Assembly: GCF_037126465.1 (NCBI RefSeq)
Contig: NC_088201.1
Coordinates: forward strand, 197,602,403-197,666,402
DNA: 64,000 nucleotides
Reading direction: 5' to 3'
Origin: Ornithodoros turicata
Taxonomy: Eukaryota > Arthropoda > Arachnida > Ixodida > Argasidae
Shown: piece by piece, positions 21,736-32,991 of the stretch
How positions within the stretch are numbered: position 1 is the stretch's first letter
Layout of the letters: each line of letters begins with the position of its first letter
Notes under the pieces: generated by a model
Database searches by the model: none
The model's input: only the letters and a program-made list of their open reading frames with translations
Told to the model about the DNA's origin: nothing
Made by a program: the position numbers and the translations under genes

Positions 21736-23165
21736 AGCTTTGCGTTGTTCTTCCCTCTCTGCGCTGGCGACTACCCTCTGCCACGCGCAGTAGCTGCGCC
21801 GTTCTCGAAAAACGTTTTTTTTTTTTTTTTTTGCCACCCGCGAAGAGTACCATGTGAGCGCCACGTGAACGCCCTGTTGCTATGGTGACGACGACGCGGA
21901 AGGCGGAGGCATCGCAAGCTCGCGACGCTCCGCCCATCGTCGGGGCTGCGCAGGTGGCAGTCGCACGATCAGTAAGACTACCGTTGCGCCATCGCATCGC
22001 GAGCCGTGGCGGAGCGAAGAAACTCTCGAGAACACGTGCGTCTCGTAACAGCAATACAATAACAACAGGTTGAAATAAACTTGAAGTGCAATATATACTT
22101 TTGTTCTTATGAATAAAAGAATTGTGAGTACGCCTCGAAACTGCAATTCATTTGAGTGGTTTGTCTTATTCTTCAACTTGACCAATGGGGGAACACCTCT
22201 TCGTCGTCTGCTACGAAAACCGCCAAATTCATCTCGCGAAAGTGAACAACCCAAATATTTACCGGTAAGTATAAAAGTATTCTCAGAATTAATTGCCTGT
22301 GCTATCGCACAGTCGTATACCACCTTTTGAAAGTTTATATCCCAACAGGACTTAGTATAAGCCATGAATATGTAAGTCAACGAAATGAAATCGTGTAGCT
22401 ACATTCCCGTATTGCGTCGCAAGTTCGCATGCTGCACTTTGTTGCCATGACGAGCTTTTCGTATTGAACTTCTTCCACTGACGCGAGTTATATTACACTG
22501 TACAATACGCTTGCAGCAGGCGCCAACCACACTTTTACGTGCGTGGCGACGCAGTTTAACACTCTCGGTACACACGATACATGATGTGGGTCGTTAAGTT
22601 CTCATTTCATTTTGATGTGCCTTCCTTTAGCGCCGGCGTATAATTTAAGCAACATTTCACACAGTCTGTCTTGGCGCGCTACTGTAGGGGTGTAGTTAGT
22701 AACTTACCATGATTATTTTGAATAAAGAAAACAAAAAAAAAACAGCAGTATGGTGAAAAATAGGGAGATGTAGCGACAATAGCGATCCCTCCCTCTCTAG
22801 TGCAATTGATAAAGTAAGTAGCCATCTACATGAAGTAACATCTGAAACAAAGAAAAGAAAAAGGCGAAAGGCTTGCACCATCCTTCGTGTAAATGCTGTT
22901 CATGCTGGAATTGTACAGCTACCTATTCAGACTCACCTAAACATTACTAAAGCTAGTGCATGAATACATGCAATTTCAGCTGCACCAAGAGCTGTACATG
23001 ACCCACTGCCTCCATTCACATGTTCAAAGCGTATTGTACAGTTGCATGCAAATGAATAAACCTGAGGGGAGTTTATTAACCATGCAGTATTTCAAGTTTG
23101 ACATGCGTCATATCAATGTAAGTGTAAATGTGATCAATGTAAATGGTTTTCCTCCCTTTACAGCA

Positions 23166-24147
23166 ATGGCAACCGAGGCACAACGGATGCTGCTGTTGTC
23201 ACTACTGGAGGAAGCTCCAGAACTCTGCAATAACCGGACCTTCCTCCGGGGTGAGACAGCAGCTGGTCGCCGTGCCAAATGGGACCGGATCGCTGCCACC
23301 CTTAATGCTGTTGGGGCATTTAATAAAGATGCTAAGGGGTGGCAGCAGCTCTGGAAAGACTGGAGGTACCGTGTGCGCAGCCGCGCACGGGAGATGACGC
23401 GGAAAATGCAGGCCACGGGTGGAGGCAGTGGGTACGTGTGTCCAGTCAGGGGGCCACTCCTGTGGACATCGCTGCCCACCTGTCTGGAATCGACCAGAGG
23501 GTGATGGCCCTTGTTGGATGGGACTCCGCCTCAGGATTTCCCAGAGGAGTGGAGCCATCTGTGGAAACCGGAGCCATGGAAGTGAGACTTCCTGTCTCTG
23601 CTGTAAGACATGTACAGTAATCTTAGAATAACACGATTTTGAAGCAATTATGAAACAGTACACCCAAATGGAGAACATTTCACATTCCATCCTTTTTATA
23701 TAGAGTCCTCCTTCCTTCAAAAAGAGTGATGTGTTGTACATATTTTTTTTTTTTCAGGACGCGGAAGAGCCTGTACCATCGACCTCGGCCGGTCCTGCTG
23801 GTGCTGAGCCAACCGAGACGGTAATGTCAATATGGTGAAAACTGTCCAGCCACTATTCTAAAAACATCTGATTCCATGGCTTACAGGACCAAGCACCTCC
23901 TCCGTCTGACAGCAGGCGCCAGGGCACAGGTGGTGCATGCCGACGACGGAGGAGAAGAGTTCCTCCCTCTATTGCTGGGCAACTCATGCAGCGCCAGCAA
24001 GAGTTGCTCAGCGAGCAAAAGGCTCTCCTGGAAGAGCAGAAGAAGACATTCAACTGTTTGACCACAATTTGTCAGGTAGAGTTGAACCGTTGTATACAAA
24101 GGCAGATATGGGACAATGTTGTCAGTAAGAGAAACAGGATTGAATGA
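23166..24147 (+). pseudogene. Harbinger Myb/SANT-like partner protein, one frameshift
   Basis: PIF-Harbinger elements encode a Myb-like protein needed for nuclear import of the transposase and for terminal-repeat binding. Exon 1 (23166-23581) starts 'MATEAQRMLLLSLLEEAPEL' and contains the trihelix/Myb pattern 'AKWDRIAATLNAVGA...KGWQQLWKDWRYRVRSRAREM'. Exon 2 is 23758-23820 and exon 3 is 23887-24147; both junctions are phase 0 with GT/AG ends. Exon 3 has an arginine-rich run and a glutamine/leucine coiled-coil-like helix ('GQLMQRQQELLSEQKALLEE'). Between about 23420 and 23450 the frame changes by one base with no credible intron, so the protein as read is interrupted. About 245 residues if that break is ignored. 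Confidence 0.75.
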
Positions 24148-25117
24148 TTGTGAATAATAGTAGTCATAGCACATTAAAGTAGCATGTCAGCTGACTTGAT
24201 CAGTTGAGCAGTGGTAGTACTGATTGTGCACACTGTATTTCTCACTTGAGTTCATGACGACAGCTGTGCAGAGGACTAAGAAAATGTAATGAAAAAACAG
24301 GTACGGGTAGTCTTTGACTGCCTTCTTTACAGTCAACCCTTTTTTATCTTCATCTTGTAGTTTACAACAAAAATTGCATCGAAAGTGAAGTATCCTGATG
24401 AATAGAACTCAAGAGGGGATCAGTCACTAGATGATAGTAAAGAAGATGTTGATTTCAGAAGGTATGAAACAGTACACTACAGTACAACAACGGTACAATG
24501 CACACTTGCATAAAATTACTGTACACATTAGCTGACAAAGTGATGTGCATGGCTGAAGGTGTTGTTGAAAGTTTTACAGTCGCCATTCTCCAGGGCTTCA
24601 AATGACTTGGTCAATGCATGTTACACAGGTCCGAGGGGAAATTCTTCAAGGTTGTCACACTGCCTTGATGAAATATAGGTCGCACACTGTCTCTCACTCA
24701 ATACCGCACACAAATGTAGCACACTTTGTACTGAGCCCTCCAATCCGGATAAGTGAAGGCAGCTGTTGGGCAATCTCCTAAGCATTTTCAGAAAATCGTT
24801 GGTCTGATCCAGGAACTCTGGCCCGGATGAATGAAGGAACATTGAATGGACTAGAATCTATCACCATGCTGTTTGTCAGTGTGGTGCTGGATCCACATCT
24901 GTGAAGTCTGGATAAATAGGGGTTGACTTGGCTAGATAATTACATTTTAAAATATCTCAAGCACAGCTCAGCCTCAGTTGTTTTTCGTGAATGACAAAAT
25001 ATACAGTCTCTGCACATATCACAGCTTGCTTATCACTTGCAGCTGCTCACTCCTATGAGCGAATATTTCGCTTATCACCTGGAAAGAGACAGACGAAATG
25101 ACAGTCAATGAGGTAGG

Positions 25118-27364
25118 TTATCTTCTTCGCCTAAAACCATGCGTAATGAGCTGGCTTCTAAGTTGTGCTGCACGATTTCTCATAGGCTGAGAGTCATGGT
25201 CCTCCTCTTCCTGTGCTCCATCCTCCTGTGTCTCCCCTGCTGCACCAGCTTCTGCCCCTTCCCCACTTGGCCCATCACCTTCATCTGTATTATCAAGAGG
25301 TTCACGGGTGTTGTACGCCAAGCACATATTGTGAAGCACAGCACAGGCGTTGATAATTCTGCAGCTTCGATCAGGAGCAAAGTGCAGCGTACGGTACCTT
25401 TGGAGGCATCGAAACCGCATTTTCCACAGCCCAAAACATTGTTCAATGCACACGCGGGTCCTGCTGTGTGCATCGTTGCAATCTTTTTCTTCCGATGTCG
25501 TGGGTGTACGAACCGGTGTCATCAGCCAAGGTTGGAGGGGGTAGCCACTGTCACCTGTAAATAGTTGTAAAGTTATATTTATTCTCTTGAAAATCCACAA
25601 ATTCAGACAAATGGATAGAGAAGGGAGAGCAGGAAGAAGTGGGAGGAGTTTGTGCGTGTTTATATATTCATGTTGACAATGTGTTATGCTGCTGTAGATA
25701 ATGTAAATGAAAGTGTATGAAAATAAATGTTGTTGTAATGTACCTGGCATGTAATAATGTATGTATGTATATGTAATGTAATGTATCTGTAATAAATGTA
25801 TCTGGCACAATAATTTATCCCTTCATCCAATAACACAATAAAGTGCTCACACAACTGATAGTTAGCAAGGCAGATGTTCTTTTATACAACTTGCAACAGT
25901 GTAATGCATCCATGTTAATTAACCCACTACTTAATGTATATTAATTAATGGAATACAGCTGCTTAGTTCAAGTATGGGTTGCTGAAATGAACTGAATGTG
26001 AAGTGTAATGCACTGTGTACTGTAAGAGTACAAATTGCATTATAAACAGATAAACGCATCCTACCAACTAGCCACTCTCCTTCTTCAAATACGGTTGAGG
26101 CGGCTTGACGGAGGTTGCAGGCAGCCCATACAGCTGCGTCATGGCATGAACCAGTGAACCTGGCATTCAGGAAGAGTATCCGCATGGAGGCATCGCAAAC
26201 CTGGGTATATGAAAACATGTTTAATGAGAACCTTGTTGTAGGTGCCCTTCGCGAACAGCAAAATGGAAGAAAGCATTATTGGAGAAGAGAAAAAGACATG
26301 GGGCAATTGTGCCTCGTACTGGTTTGAGACATGCATGGTACTGAAATTCTGAGCAGAAAAGGCACATACCATTAAGACGTTGATGGAATGGTAGCCTTTA
26401 TGGCAATAGTAATTGCCATCCACAAATCTCGGGTCGAAAATGCTCGGCTGCAAAATTGCTACCTGCGTACCGTCGATAGCCCCTGGAATCATGAACACAC
26501 TTTTTGGGATATGTCGCAGGCAGCACATTTCAACAGACAGTCAACTCGAACCATGTGTGATCACTCGTAACTTATCAGTACAGCATGTATACTGTACTAC
26601 ATTATGAGTCACAGTGCACATAGTGACTGACATAGACCCCTGTCTCGCACGAAACGCCTCTGCACCGAAAATCAGTGTATTGAAAACACGTAAGATAACA
26701 CAGGATTCGCTCTGTGCATTAGCCTTTTCATGCGTACATATCATGTGTGGTCACATACCGACACAGCCTGGGAAGCCTGCCAGCTCATGAAAGCCACGTT
26801 TCACTTCTAGCTTCGCCTCAGGAGTTGTGGGGAACCTCAGGTACTTGGGTGCAAGGTACTTTAAGATGGCTTCGCTAACTTCATGGACAGCCTGTGACAC
26901 TGCACGCTTGCTGCAGGCGATCGTTTCCTCATTTCCAATGTTTCCAAGGAAAGCTCCAGTAGCGTAGAAACGAAGGGCTGTGAGGACTCTCCGCTCTACG
27001 CTCAGAGTTGTCCGACGGGATTCTCGGGCTGAAATGTATATTTTAAAAATGGGGTGCTGTTACGTGCGCAAAGAATGAACCACATTATGATCGTGTACTT
27101 ACTGCGCTGCAAGTCCGGCCTAACAGCTTCGCACACCTCCCTGGCAGCTTCCTTCGACAATCGGAAGGTAGCAATGAACTCGTCTTCCGATAACGCTTCG
27201 AAAGCATCTCGATGACTGCGGAAGCTGCGTACCGGCTCTTCCTCAGCAACACCTTCTTCGAGGAAAAGCAGATACAAGTCCACCGGGTCCGCCATTTGCA
27301 ACGCGAACGTCGAGGAGCTTTGCGTTGTTCTTCCTTCTCTGCGCGGGCGATTACCCTCTGCCAC
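25118..27364 (-). CDS. PIF-Harbinger (HARBI1-like) transposase, 5 exons
   Basis: Exons on the minus strand: 27364-27103, 27028-26759, 26482-26370, 26200-26065, 25554-25118. All introns have GT...AG ends; the exon total of 1218 nt gives 405 residues plus stop with no break. A second Met at 27295 would give 382 residues. The DDE nuclease signatures are present: 'GAIDGTQVAI' (first Asp), 'GSCHDAAVW' (second Asp), 'GDSGYPLQPWLMTP' and 'CIEQCFGLWKMRF' (acidic residue of the third motif). N-terminal helices include 'FRLSKEAAREVCEA' and 'LTALRFYATGAF'. The C-terminus is acidic, then basic ('GFRRRR'). It looks capable of encoding a full transposase that cuts at the terminal repeats; its partner gene is frameshifted, so autonomy is doubtful. 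Confidence 0.88.
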
Positions 27365-27525
27365 GCGCAGTAGCTGCGCCGTTCTCGAAAAACGGGGTTT
27401 TTTAGGCCACCCGCGAAGAGTACTACGTGACCGTCACGTGAATGCCCTGTTGCTATGGTGAAGACGACGCGGAAGGCGGAGGCATCGCGAGCTCGCAAGC
27501 TCGCGCAGTGTTCGGTAACGCGCCC

Positions 27526-27760
27526 CAGGTCTGGATAGCACGCTGCATAGCTGTGCAAGGTGGCCGTTCTCGCATCGCCGTTGAGGTACTGAACAGGGTC
27601 AGAGCGGGCATCCGTAGAGTGCTATACAGGGAGAGAGCAGTCCTTGGGGCCGTCCAGTTTGGTAGGCGGTGGCAAACATCAGCGACCCTCTTCGAAGAAA
27701 GGAATGGTATATCATCCGCTTCTAATATCCTTCGTGCTGCTGTCCCATGAGCAACTCTCC
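27526..27760 (+). mobile_element. L1/Tx1-type LINE copy 2, right part
   Basis: Continues the frame of 19985-20134 with 'VWIARC' and then 'RERAVLGAVQFGRRWQTS', equivalent to 'REQAVLGSVECCRHWLCS' in the LINE at 50520-50575. Ends with a stop at about 27748. It lies immediately upstream of the 5' part of another LINE of the same group. Confidence 0.7.
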
Positions 27761-27991
27761 GTGAGTTTTGGTTTGTTGCGAGGTGGCATTTAGCACGTAC
27801 ATCAATCCCAGACCTGCCGTGAGCTCGTCTTCAGGTGTTGGCGTTGCGATGGTTGTAGACTAGTGCGTTTGTTGCGTTAAAGGGAGCCAGCCAATATGGT
27901 TGGTCATCCACGATGATGCCAATACATATATACAGAGAGCTGGACGTGTTCCTTCCGCGCACCTCTGCTAGATTCTACTTTTGGTAAGCTT

Positions 27992-28942
27992 GTGTGTGGG
28001 CAGGAGATTGAGATGGTTTCCATGGAATCCAACTTCATCACAGTGACGGTAGTGTCCGTACCGGATCCGGTCCGAGATCAGGTGGTGGAGGCGGCGCTTA
28101 CTGCCTTTGGGCCTGCGACTAAGGTTACAAGGGAAACCTTCCCGCAGAAAGAGTTAGAGGGCATCGAAACGGGTAACCGTCGAGTTTTGATGGAAATGAA
28201 GTGCCCCGTACCCAATCTCCTCTACCTTCGCGGTAGGCGGGTTGCGTGCAGCTACGATGGCTTCAAGCGCGTGTCCTACGATGCAATTGCGAAGGGCACG
28301 TTAAAAAAGATTGTATCGCACCAGTATGCTCCCGTTGTTCCGAGGTTGGGCATGGGTCGTGTGATGCTTTGTGCAAGCGGTGCGGCGGTGACCACGCCAT
28401 ACCTTCTTGCATAGTCAAGACGTGGGCTTCACGTGTAGTCGGTGATAGTGTGTCGAGGGCGCTCCCGTGTTGCCTGTTCCGGTGGTTGTGGGGGAGCCTG
28501 TGCGCTCCGTAGAGTTGGAGTGTACCACTAACGCACCCTCAGTAGCTACTACAGCAGACGCAGTAACTGTCGGTGAGGCAGTTCAAGAGGGTGCCAGCGG
28601 TTGTCCCGCTGTAGTAGCTTGTGCATCTGTTCGGGGTGCGGAGCGCGGCAACTGTGGTACCGCCCCCGTGGGTGATTCCTTCGATCCTGCTCCTGCGGTC
28701 GAGCAGGTAGACACTGTAGATGAGGACAGCGTAAGTGTCGCGTCTTCCGACTCCGATAGGTTAGTAATCGACTAATCGACCTGGAGGCAGGTGCTGTGAT
28801 GCCTGGCACGCCTGGCTGTAAACGGAAGCATGACTCCTGGGACGAGCCTCCTGATGTAGTGGGCGACGCCGCCACCGTTGCTGACGAAATATCTGCTCCT
28901 GATTCCAAGCGCAAGCCCGATGATCCGGACGTCCCTTGCTAG
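27992..28942 (+). pseudogene. LINE ORF1 with zinc knuckles, frameshifted
   Basis: The nucleic-acid chaperone-type ORF of a LINE. The first part (27992 to about 28265) is open, then the frame changes and the segment reads 'CNCEGHVKKDC' followed by 'CSRCSEVGHGSCDALC' and 'CGGDHAIPSC', i.e. CCHC-type zinc knuckles. A further frame change leads to an acidic, serine-rich tail (28467-28772). The last portion (28799-28942) has basic clusters 'KRKHDSWDEPP' and 'KRKPDDPDVPC'. The stop at 28942 is followed 17 bp later by the ORF2 start. Confidence 0.7.
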
Positions 28943-28958
28943 ATTCTCTGTCAATACT

Positions 28959-29180
28959 ATGGTTGTATTCTTAGTATCCCTCTTTTTTATGTCCCAGCTT
29001 CGTGTCGCCACCTTAAATGTGCGTGGGTTTTGCAAACAGGCCAAACCGTTGGAAGTTGTCAGCTGGGCGAAATTGGCCCACGTTGATATTCTACTGCTGC
29101 AAGAAACCATGTCATTATCCGGAAGGTCCATTCAGATTCTAGAAACTTCACATGGGGTAAAGGCATTCTTCAGCTGTGGC
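28959..29180 (+). pseudogene. LINE ORF2 N-terminus: APE-type endonuclease, part 1
   Basis: Contains 'LRVATLNVRGFCKQ' (catalytic Asn region) and 'HVDILLLQET' (catalytic Glu), the first two AP-endonuclease motifs. The frame ends at 'FFSCG' where the 16.7 kb block begins and resumes at 45868. Confidence 0.8.
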
Positions 29181-29239
29181 GGCTGTACACTGTTACCCAC
29201 TCCTAATAATAAAACTTTTGAAATTCCAATCCTTTGAAA

Positions 29240-30346
29240 TCCAAGCTGTCAAAATAAATCACAATGGGTCTATGCAGTCCAGGGTTAAGCATGGCTTTAC
29301 GTGAGAAAATCAGTGTTTAAGAGGGTCACACTCCAGAATAACGAGCCTTTATGCAATTCTGTGTCGTATTCAGCATGTATCTCTTAATTATTCATTAATT
29401 TAATTAAGTTATAGGCGTAAATAACCACGCGTATGAATACTAGGAAAGCAACGCTTCAGCGGTTCGGCCGTTCGGCTACCATTGAGGACGAGGCTATTTG
29501 AGAAAATGGAGCAACGATGGAGCCGTATGGTGTTGCGCGATGTGCTGCATAAAAAGGATAATCACTGCAAGCTCTAATAAAGCATATGTTTCTTCTGCCG
29601 ATTTCGTCAGGTATTTATTTTTCAGACGTGTAACGACTTAGTGTGCTAACACGCGCGTGCAACTCATGGGTGAAGTGACATTGCAGTCGTAGCTGTTTCG
29701 GACAGGAAATCGAGTAGCGAAAAATGTCCAGGATGAGCAACACATAAAACGTACGGCAAAACTGCTGTGTCGACCATTTGTCACGACGGTAACCACGTAA
29801 ACATCATGTAAACGTCTCTTGCGTTCCGCCGCAGCCTACGAAGAACCGGTAATATTACGTTTGATAAGAGCCGCGAAAAGTGGTTCAGCAAGGTAAAACT
29901 GTGTCGGGGACACCGTCACATGAGGGAGGTGTTTAATTAAATCACAGTGAAAGATAACAAAGGACTGTTACTGGTCATGTAGACAGCAGATCTCGTTCAC
30001 CAACACATCAATGGATTGTATAAATAGTCTTCCTGTCAATGGACAACTGACATTTTCTTCCCGTCTAAACTGAGCAATATTGACCCAGAGCTCGGTTTTT
30101 GGATGCCACAAACCACTTCTCGCCAAGATACTGCACTGTGACTCATAGACTGTGACTCAATGGGGCATTTACAGCTCAGTGTCATTACCATCTGAGGCAA
30201 GTTGACTCTCTCAGATACTGTCTGCAGTGCTGTAGAACACCCAGAGTATATTCTGTGTCATTGCACACACTACCAAGCTTTCCAAACCGCCATTTTCAGA
30301 TAAAATTGTGTGGCTTATGGCTAAATCGAGCCCACGAATGCCTGCT
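29240..30346. other. no gene recognised
   Basis: AT-rich DNA without a supportable coding region, RNA gene or repeat other than those listed separately. Confidence 0.35.
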
Positions 30347-30480
30347 CTCAAAGCTCTTTTGGCAATTTTGGACTCCACGGGACATTATTTCCTTCCTCAC
30401 AGGACAATCAGCTATGGGGTAGAGTATCGCCCCAGGCAATGAAACTCCCTGTCCATCTCAAAATAAAGTTGATGAACAAC
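30347..30480 (+). repeat. dispersed repeat family R2, copy 2
   Basis: Same landmarks and order as 5206-5345, same orientation, diverged. Confidence 0.6.
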
Positions 30481-30531
30481 ATCTGCAACTTCTGCGAGGT
30501 GGTTTAAACCACTCTTATAACTACATGTTAT

Positions 30532-30720
30532 ATAAACAAAATACACAAATCGACACTGAAGATTTTTGTTTAAGTTTAATTTGGAGAAGCTTTCGCGTGG
30601 AGGTGCTTGTACCACGCGAAAGCTTGTACAAATTAAACTTAAACAAAAATCTTCAGTGTCGGTTTCTGTATTTTGTTTATGGGATCTACAGGACTTGACT
30701 CCCCTCTTCGCATACACTTG
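30532..30720. mobile_element. hairpin insertion with 13-bp target duplication
   Basis: 30532-30600 and 30612-30680 are inverted copies (about 69 bp each, roughly 6 mismatches) around an 11-bp loop. The 13-mer AACTACATGTTAT is present directly before (30519-30531) and after (30721-30733) the 189-bp insert. The inner arms contain 'AAGCTTTCGCGTGG' and its complement. A 40-bp unpaired tail follows the hairpin. Confidence 0.7.
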
Positions 30721-31384
30721 AACTACATGTTATGTGTAACCTAAGAATGCCGTTATGTGAATGGAGTGGCTAGTTTGCCACAGTACCACAAATAGGAGCA
30801 CAAATGGCTGGTAAATCTTCTACAGAATCTGGGCCAATACGATGAGCACTTGGAATCATCACAGTTTTTAGTACCATGCAGAGGAAGATAGAGTAGAGTA
30901 CCCTCAAATTTTGTACTCCTTTTTCTGAATTACTTGTAATTATGCTGCAGCTACATAGGCATCAGTTAAAATGCTACTCACAATTGACAAAACTTCATAC
31001 TAGCACTCAATGGTTTTTACAAACTTTGGTTTGTGATGTGATGAATGTTTCGGTGACTTCCATAGGCACCAACTCTGGTTAACTGAACCAATATCAAGGG
31101 TTGCCAATTCTTGAACTTAACAGACACTTCTTTTTTTCCATCGGTGATGTAGGGAATATTTCAGTAATAACTCCTTTAGTGAAGCAGATAGTTTAATGAC
31201 CGTTCATCTTAGTTCAGATGCTGAAAAGGTTGGTGAAACTGGGTCATTATGTAGCCTTTGTGTTCTGATGCTGGGCAATGGTTTTTCGAGGGATTCAAAC
31301 TACAAAAAAGGTTAATAATAAAAAAAAAATTCTCGGCATACCTACCTACATACATGTCCCGGACAGCACGTAAGAAACTCAACA

Positions 31385-31680
31385 GAATATAAATGTCATC
31401 ATGACATTGATAGACAGACTGATACCGAAACAAATCGGAAGGGGTGGGCTGGGTTCCACGAATGGGCACTTGTTCGCTGCCTCCTCTTGAAAGAAAAGTA
31501 GGACCGAAAGTCGCGTGCTCTCTCAGAGACCACCGTAATCCCCTCAAGACCGTGCCTTTTTGACGCGAACTCGTCCCCCCTAGCTTTGAGCATAGCTCAA
31601 CTGTACCAAATTTGTGGCTCGGTTGAACAGTACGATGTCATTTGTTTTTATGATGAACAGTATGATGTCATTTGTACCGT
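31385..31680 (-). repeat. dispersed repeat family R1, copy 2
   Basis: Reverse-complement relative of 465-735, with the same blocks in the same order. The near-duplicate 'ACAGTACGATGTCATTTGT' and 'ACAGTATGATGTCATTTGT' at 31629-31674 is a small local duplication at its edge. Confidence 0.6.
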
Positions 31681-32732
31681 TTCTAAGGCACTTTGTACGA
31701 GAGTTTTGTATGCCAGCAGCGTACTGTCTGCGAAAGGTAGTTTTCGTGTCCACTTCAAGAAGACAAATTTTTTAAGTGGCTTAGAGGATGCGTATCTACT
31801 GTGTGATTTCCACTAAATATCAGAAGAGAAGTGCACACCTAAATACCCGAAACCCTCAACTCAATGGTAGGATCAAAATTACGTGGGAATATATTGACGT
31901 TTGTCTCGTTCACATATGATGTCATTGCACACTCTGCAATGTTCATCGGTAATTGCCATTGCCTACATCAATCATAGACACTGCAAACCACTCATTGAGC
32001 ATAGTCAGTCCGCGGTACGCAAAGTCAAAAGCGTCATTGCCCATTGTGAACATGGCCATGCAACACTGCTTGCGGCTTCGCATTTCTCACTAGTTTCTTT
32101 TATGAGATGACTAATGCTTTGCCAATTCAACACGAACATACTTTGTAACAACTACTTGGAACTTTGCAACAACCTTGCAAAGCATATGTACTCGTATGCA
32201 CTTCCTTTAATCGCTTCAGGAGTATTTCTCCCGTAACATATCTCAGCAGATGCAGTATGTCATGTAGGTAACACAATTTTGGCACAGTATTTGCTTGATA
32301 TGTCCAACAAGTAGAGATATCAAATCTTGCCAAAATGGTGTGCCATGTGTCCGTGTAAAGACGAGTCGCTTAGATGGAACAGGTACAGCATCAACAGGTA
32401 CAGGTACAGCATCTTGATGTTGAATGCAAGAAGTTAATGTTTGACAACATATATGTCATGGGTTAAATAGAGCAGTATATCATACACATCAGAAGAATGC
32501 CAACACTTCAGTGCTTTACCTTTACCTGTTATTCCAATGTTTACTCTCCCTTCTATTGGAATTATGTATTTCAGAATCATTTTTGTATTATTGAATTTTA
32601 ATTTGGCAATCCTTTCACATGTCTTGTGATAGACAGGTTAGCAATGTAAGCAGTGTTTATGTGCCTCTCACAACCTGCATCTTTATGCAAAAATACTCCA
32701 AAAGCCCTGAGACGACATAACTAGACAATGAA
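31681..32732. other. no gene recognised
   Basis: No supportable gene. A short repeat of 'ACAGGTACAGCATC' lies at 32380-32414. Confidence 0.35.
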
Positions 32733-32991
32733 GTAGAGAACTCCAACTTAACGTAACAAAATAACAAGGTTTACTCAGACGTTTCATCCGTCATGCGACG
32801 GACATCATCGTGCCAAACTGAATGAGCAATTGCACAACCGGTCACTATTTAAGCAGATGGGAGTATTGTTCGGAGAGGGGCCACGGTCTTTGTTAAAAAC
32901 TGAGGGGTCACTGCGCATGTGCCAAGACTCTAGAAGCTTCCTGTGTCCCCATCTTTGTTTTCTCTTGTTATGTTAAGTTGGAGTTCCCTAC
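32733..32991 (-). mobile_element. short element with inverted ends and a Penelope-type hairpin
   Basis: Ends 'GTAGAGAACTCCAACTTAAC' (32733) and, inverted, 'GTAGGGAACTCCAACTTAAC' (from 32991) form terminal inverted repeats of about 26 bp. Just inside the left end, on the minus strand, lies 'ATGATG', a TCCGTC/GACGGA stem, then 'GAAACGTC', the same arrangement as the hammerhead-like block in Penelope-like elements (compare 53080-53116). Box one is degenerate. No coding capacity. Confidence 0.5.

Larger units (their letters stand above)
20135..21920. mobile_element. internally deleted Harbinger copy A
   Basis: Its left 1.4 kb is nearly identical to the left of copy B at an offset of 1750 bp. After the first Myb-like exon (to about 21555) it jumps straight to the transposase first exon on the opposite strand, corresponding to about 27140 onward in copy B, removing roughly 3.8 kb. 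It also carries a T20 tract at 21815-21834 where copy B has a short T run. Typical non-autonomous deletion derivative. Confidence 0.85.
20135..27525. mobile_element. PIF-Harbinger tandem compound (7391 bp), TSD CAG
   Basis: Outer ends are perfect inverted repeats beginning GGGCGCGTTACCGAACACTG, continuing to about 43 bp with one or two differences (20135-20177 and 27483-27525). CAG is duplicated on both sides (20132-20134, 27526-27528), and removing the element and one CAG restores the LINE reading frame. Inside are two element copies in the same orientation (20135-21920 and 21912-27525), joined through a palindromic GCGAGCTCGC of the terminal repeat, so each lacks its complete inner end. A 3-bp duplication plus a DDE transposase and a Myb/SANT partner are diagnostic of PIF-Harbinger. 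Confidence 0.9.
21912..27525. mobile_element. near-complete Harbinger copy B
   Basis: About 5.6 kb with two convergent genes: the Myb-like partner (plus strand, 23166-24147) and the transposase (minus strand, 27364-25118). The right terminal repeat is complete; the left is shortened by the fusion with copy A. Gene content and layout match autonomous PIF-Harbinger elements. Confidence 0.85.

Noticed and set aside
23420..23450. mini-intron in the Harbinger Myb-like gene
   Set aside because: A GT...AG pair exists, but the interval would be only about 14 nt, too short for a spliceosomal intron; a one-base frameshift is simpler.
29181..29270. terminal inverted repeat of the 16.7 kb block
   Set aside because: A loose resemblance to the reverse complement of 45770-45859 ('AAATAAATCAC' and A/T-rich context) is too weak to claim as a transposon end.
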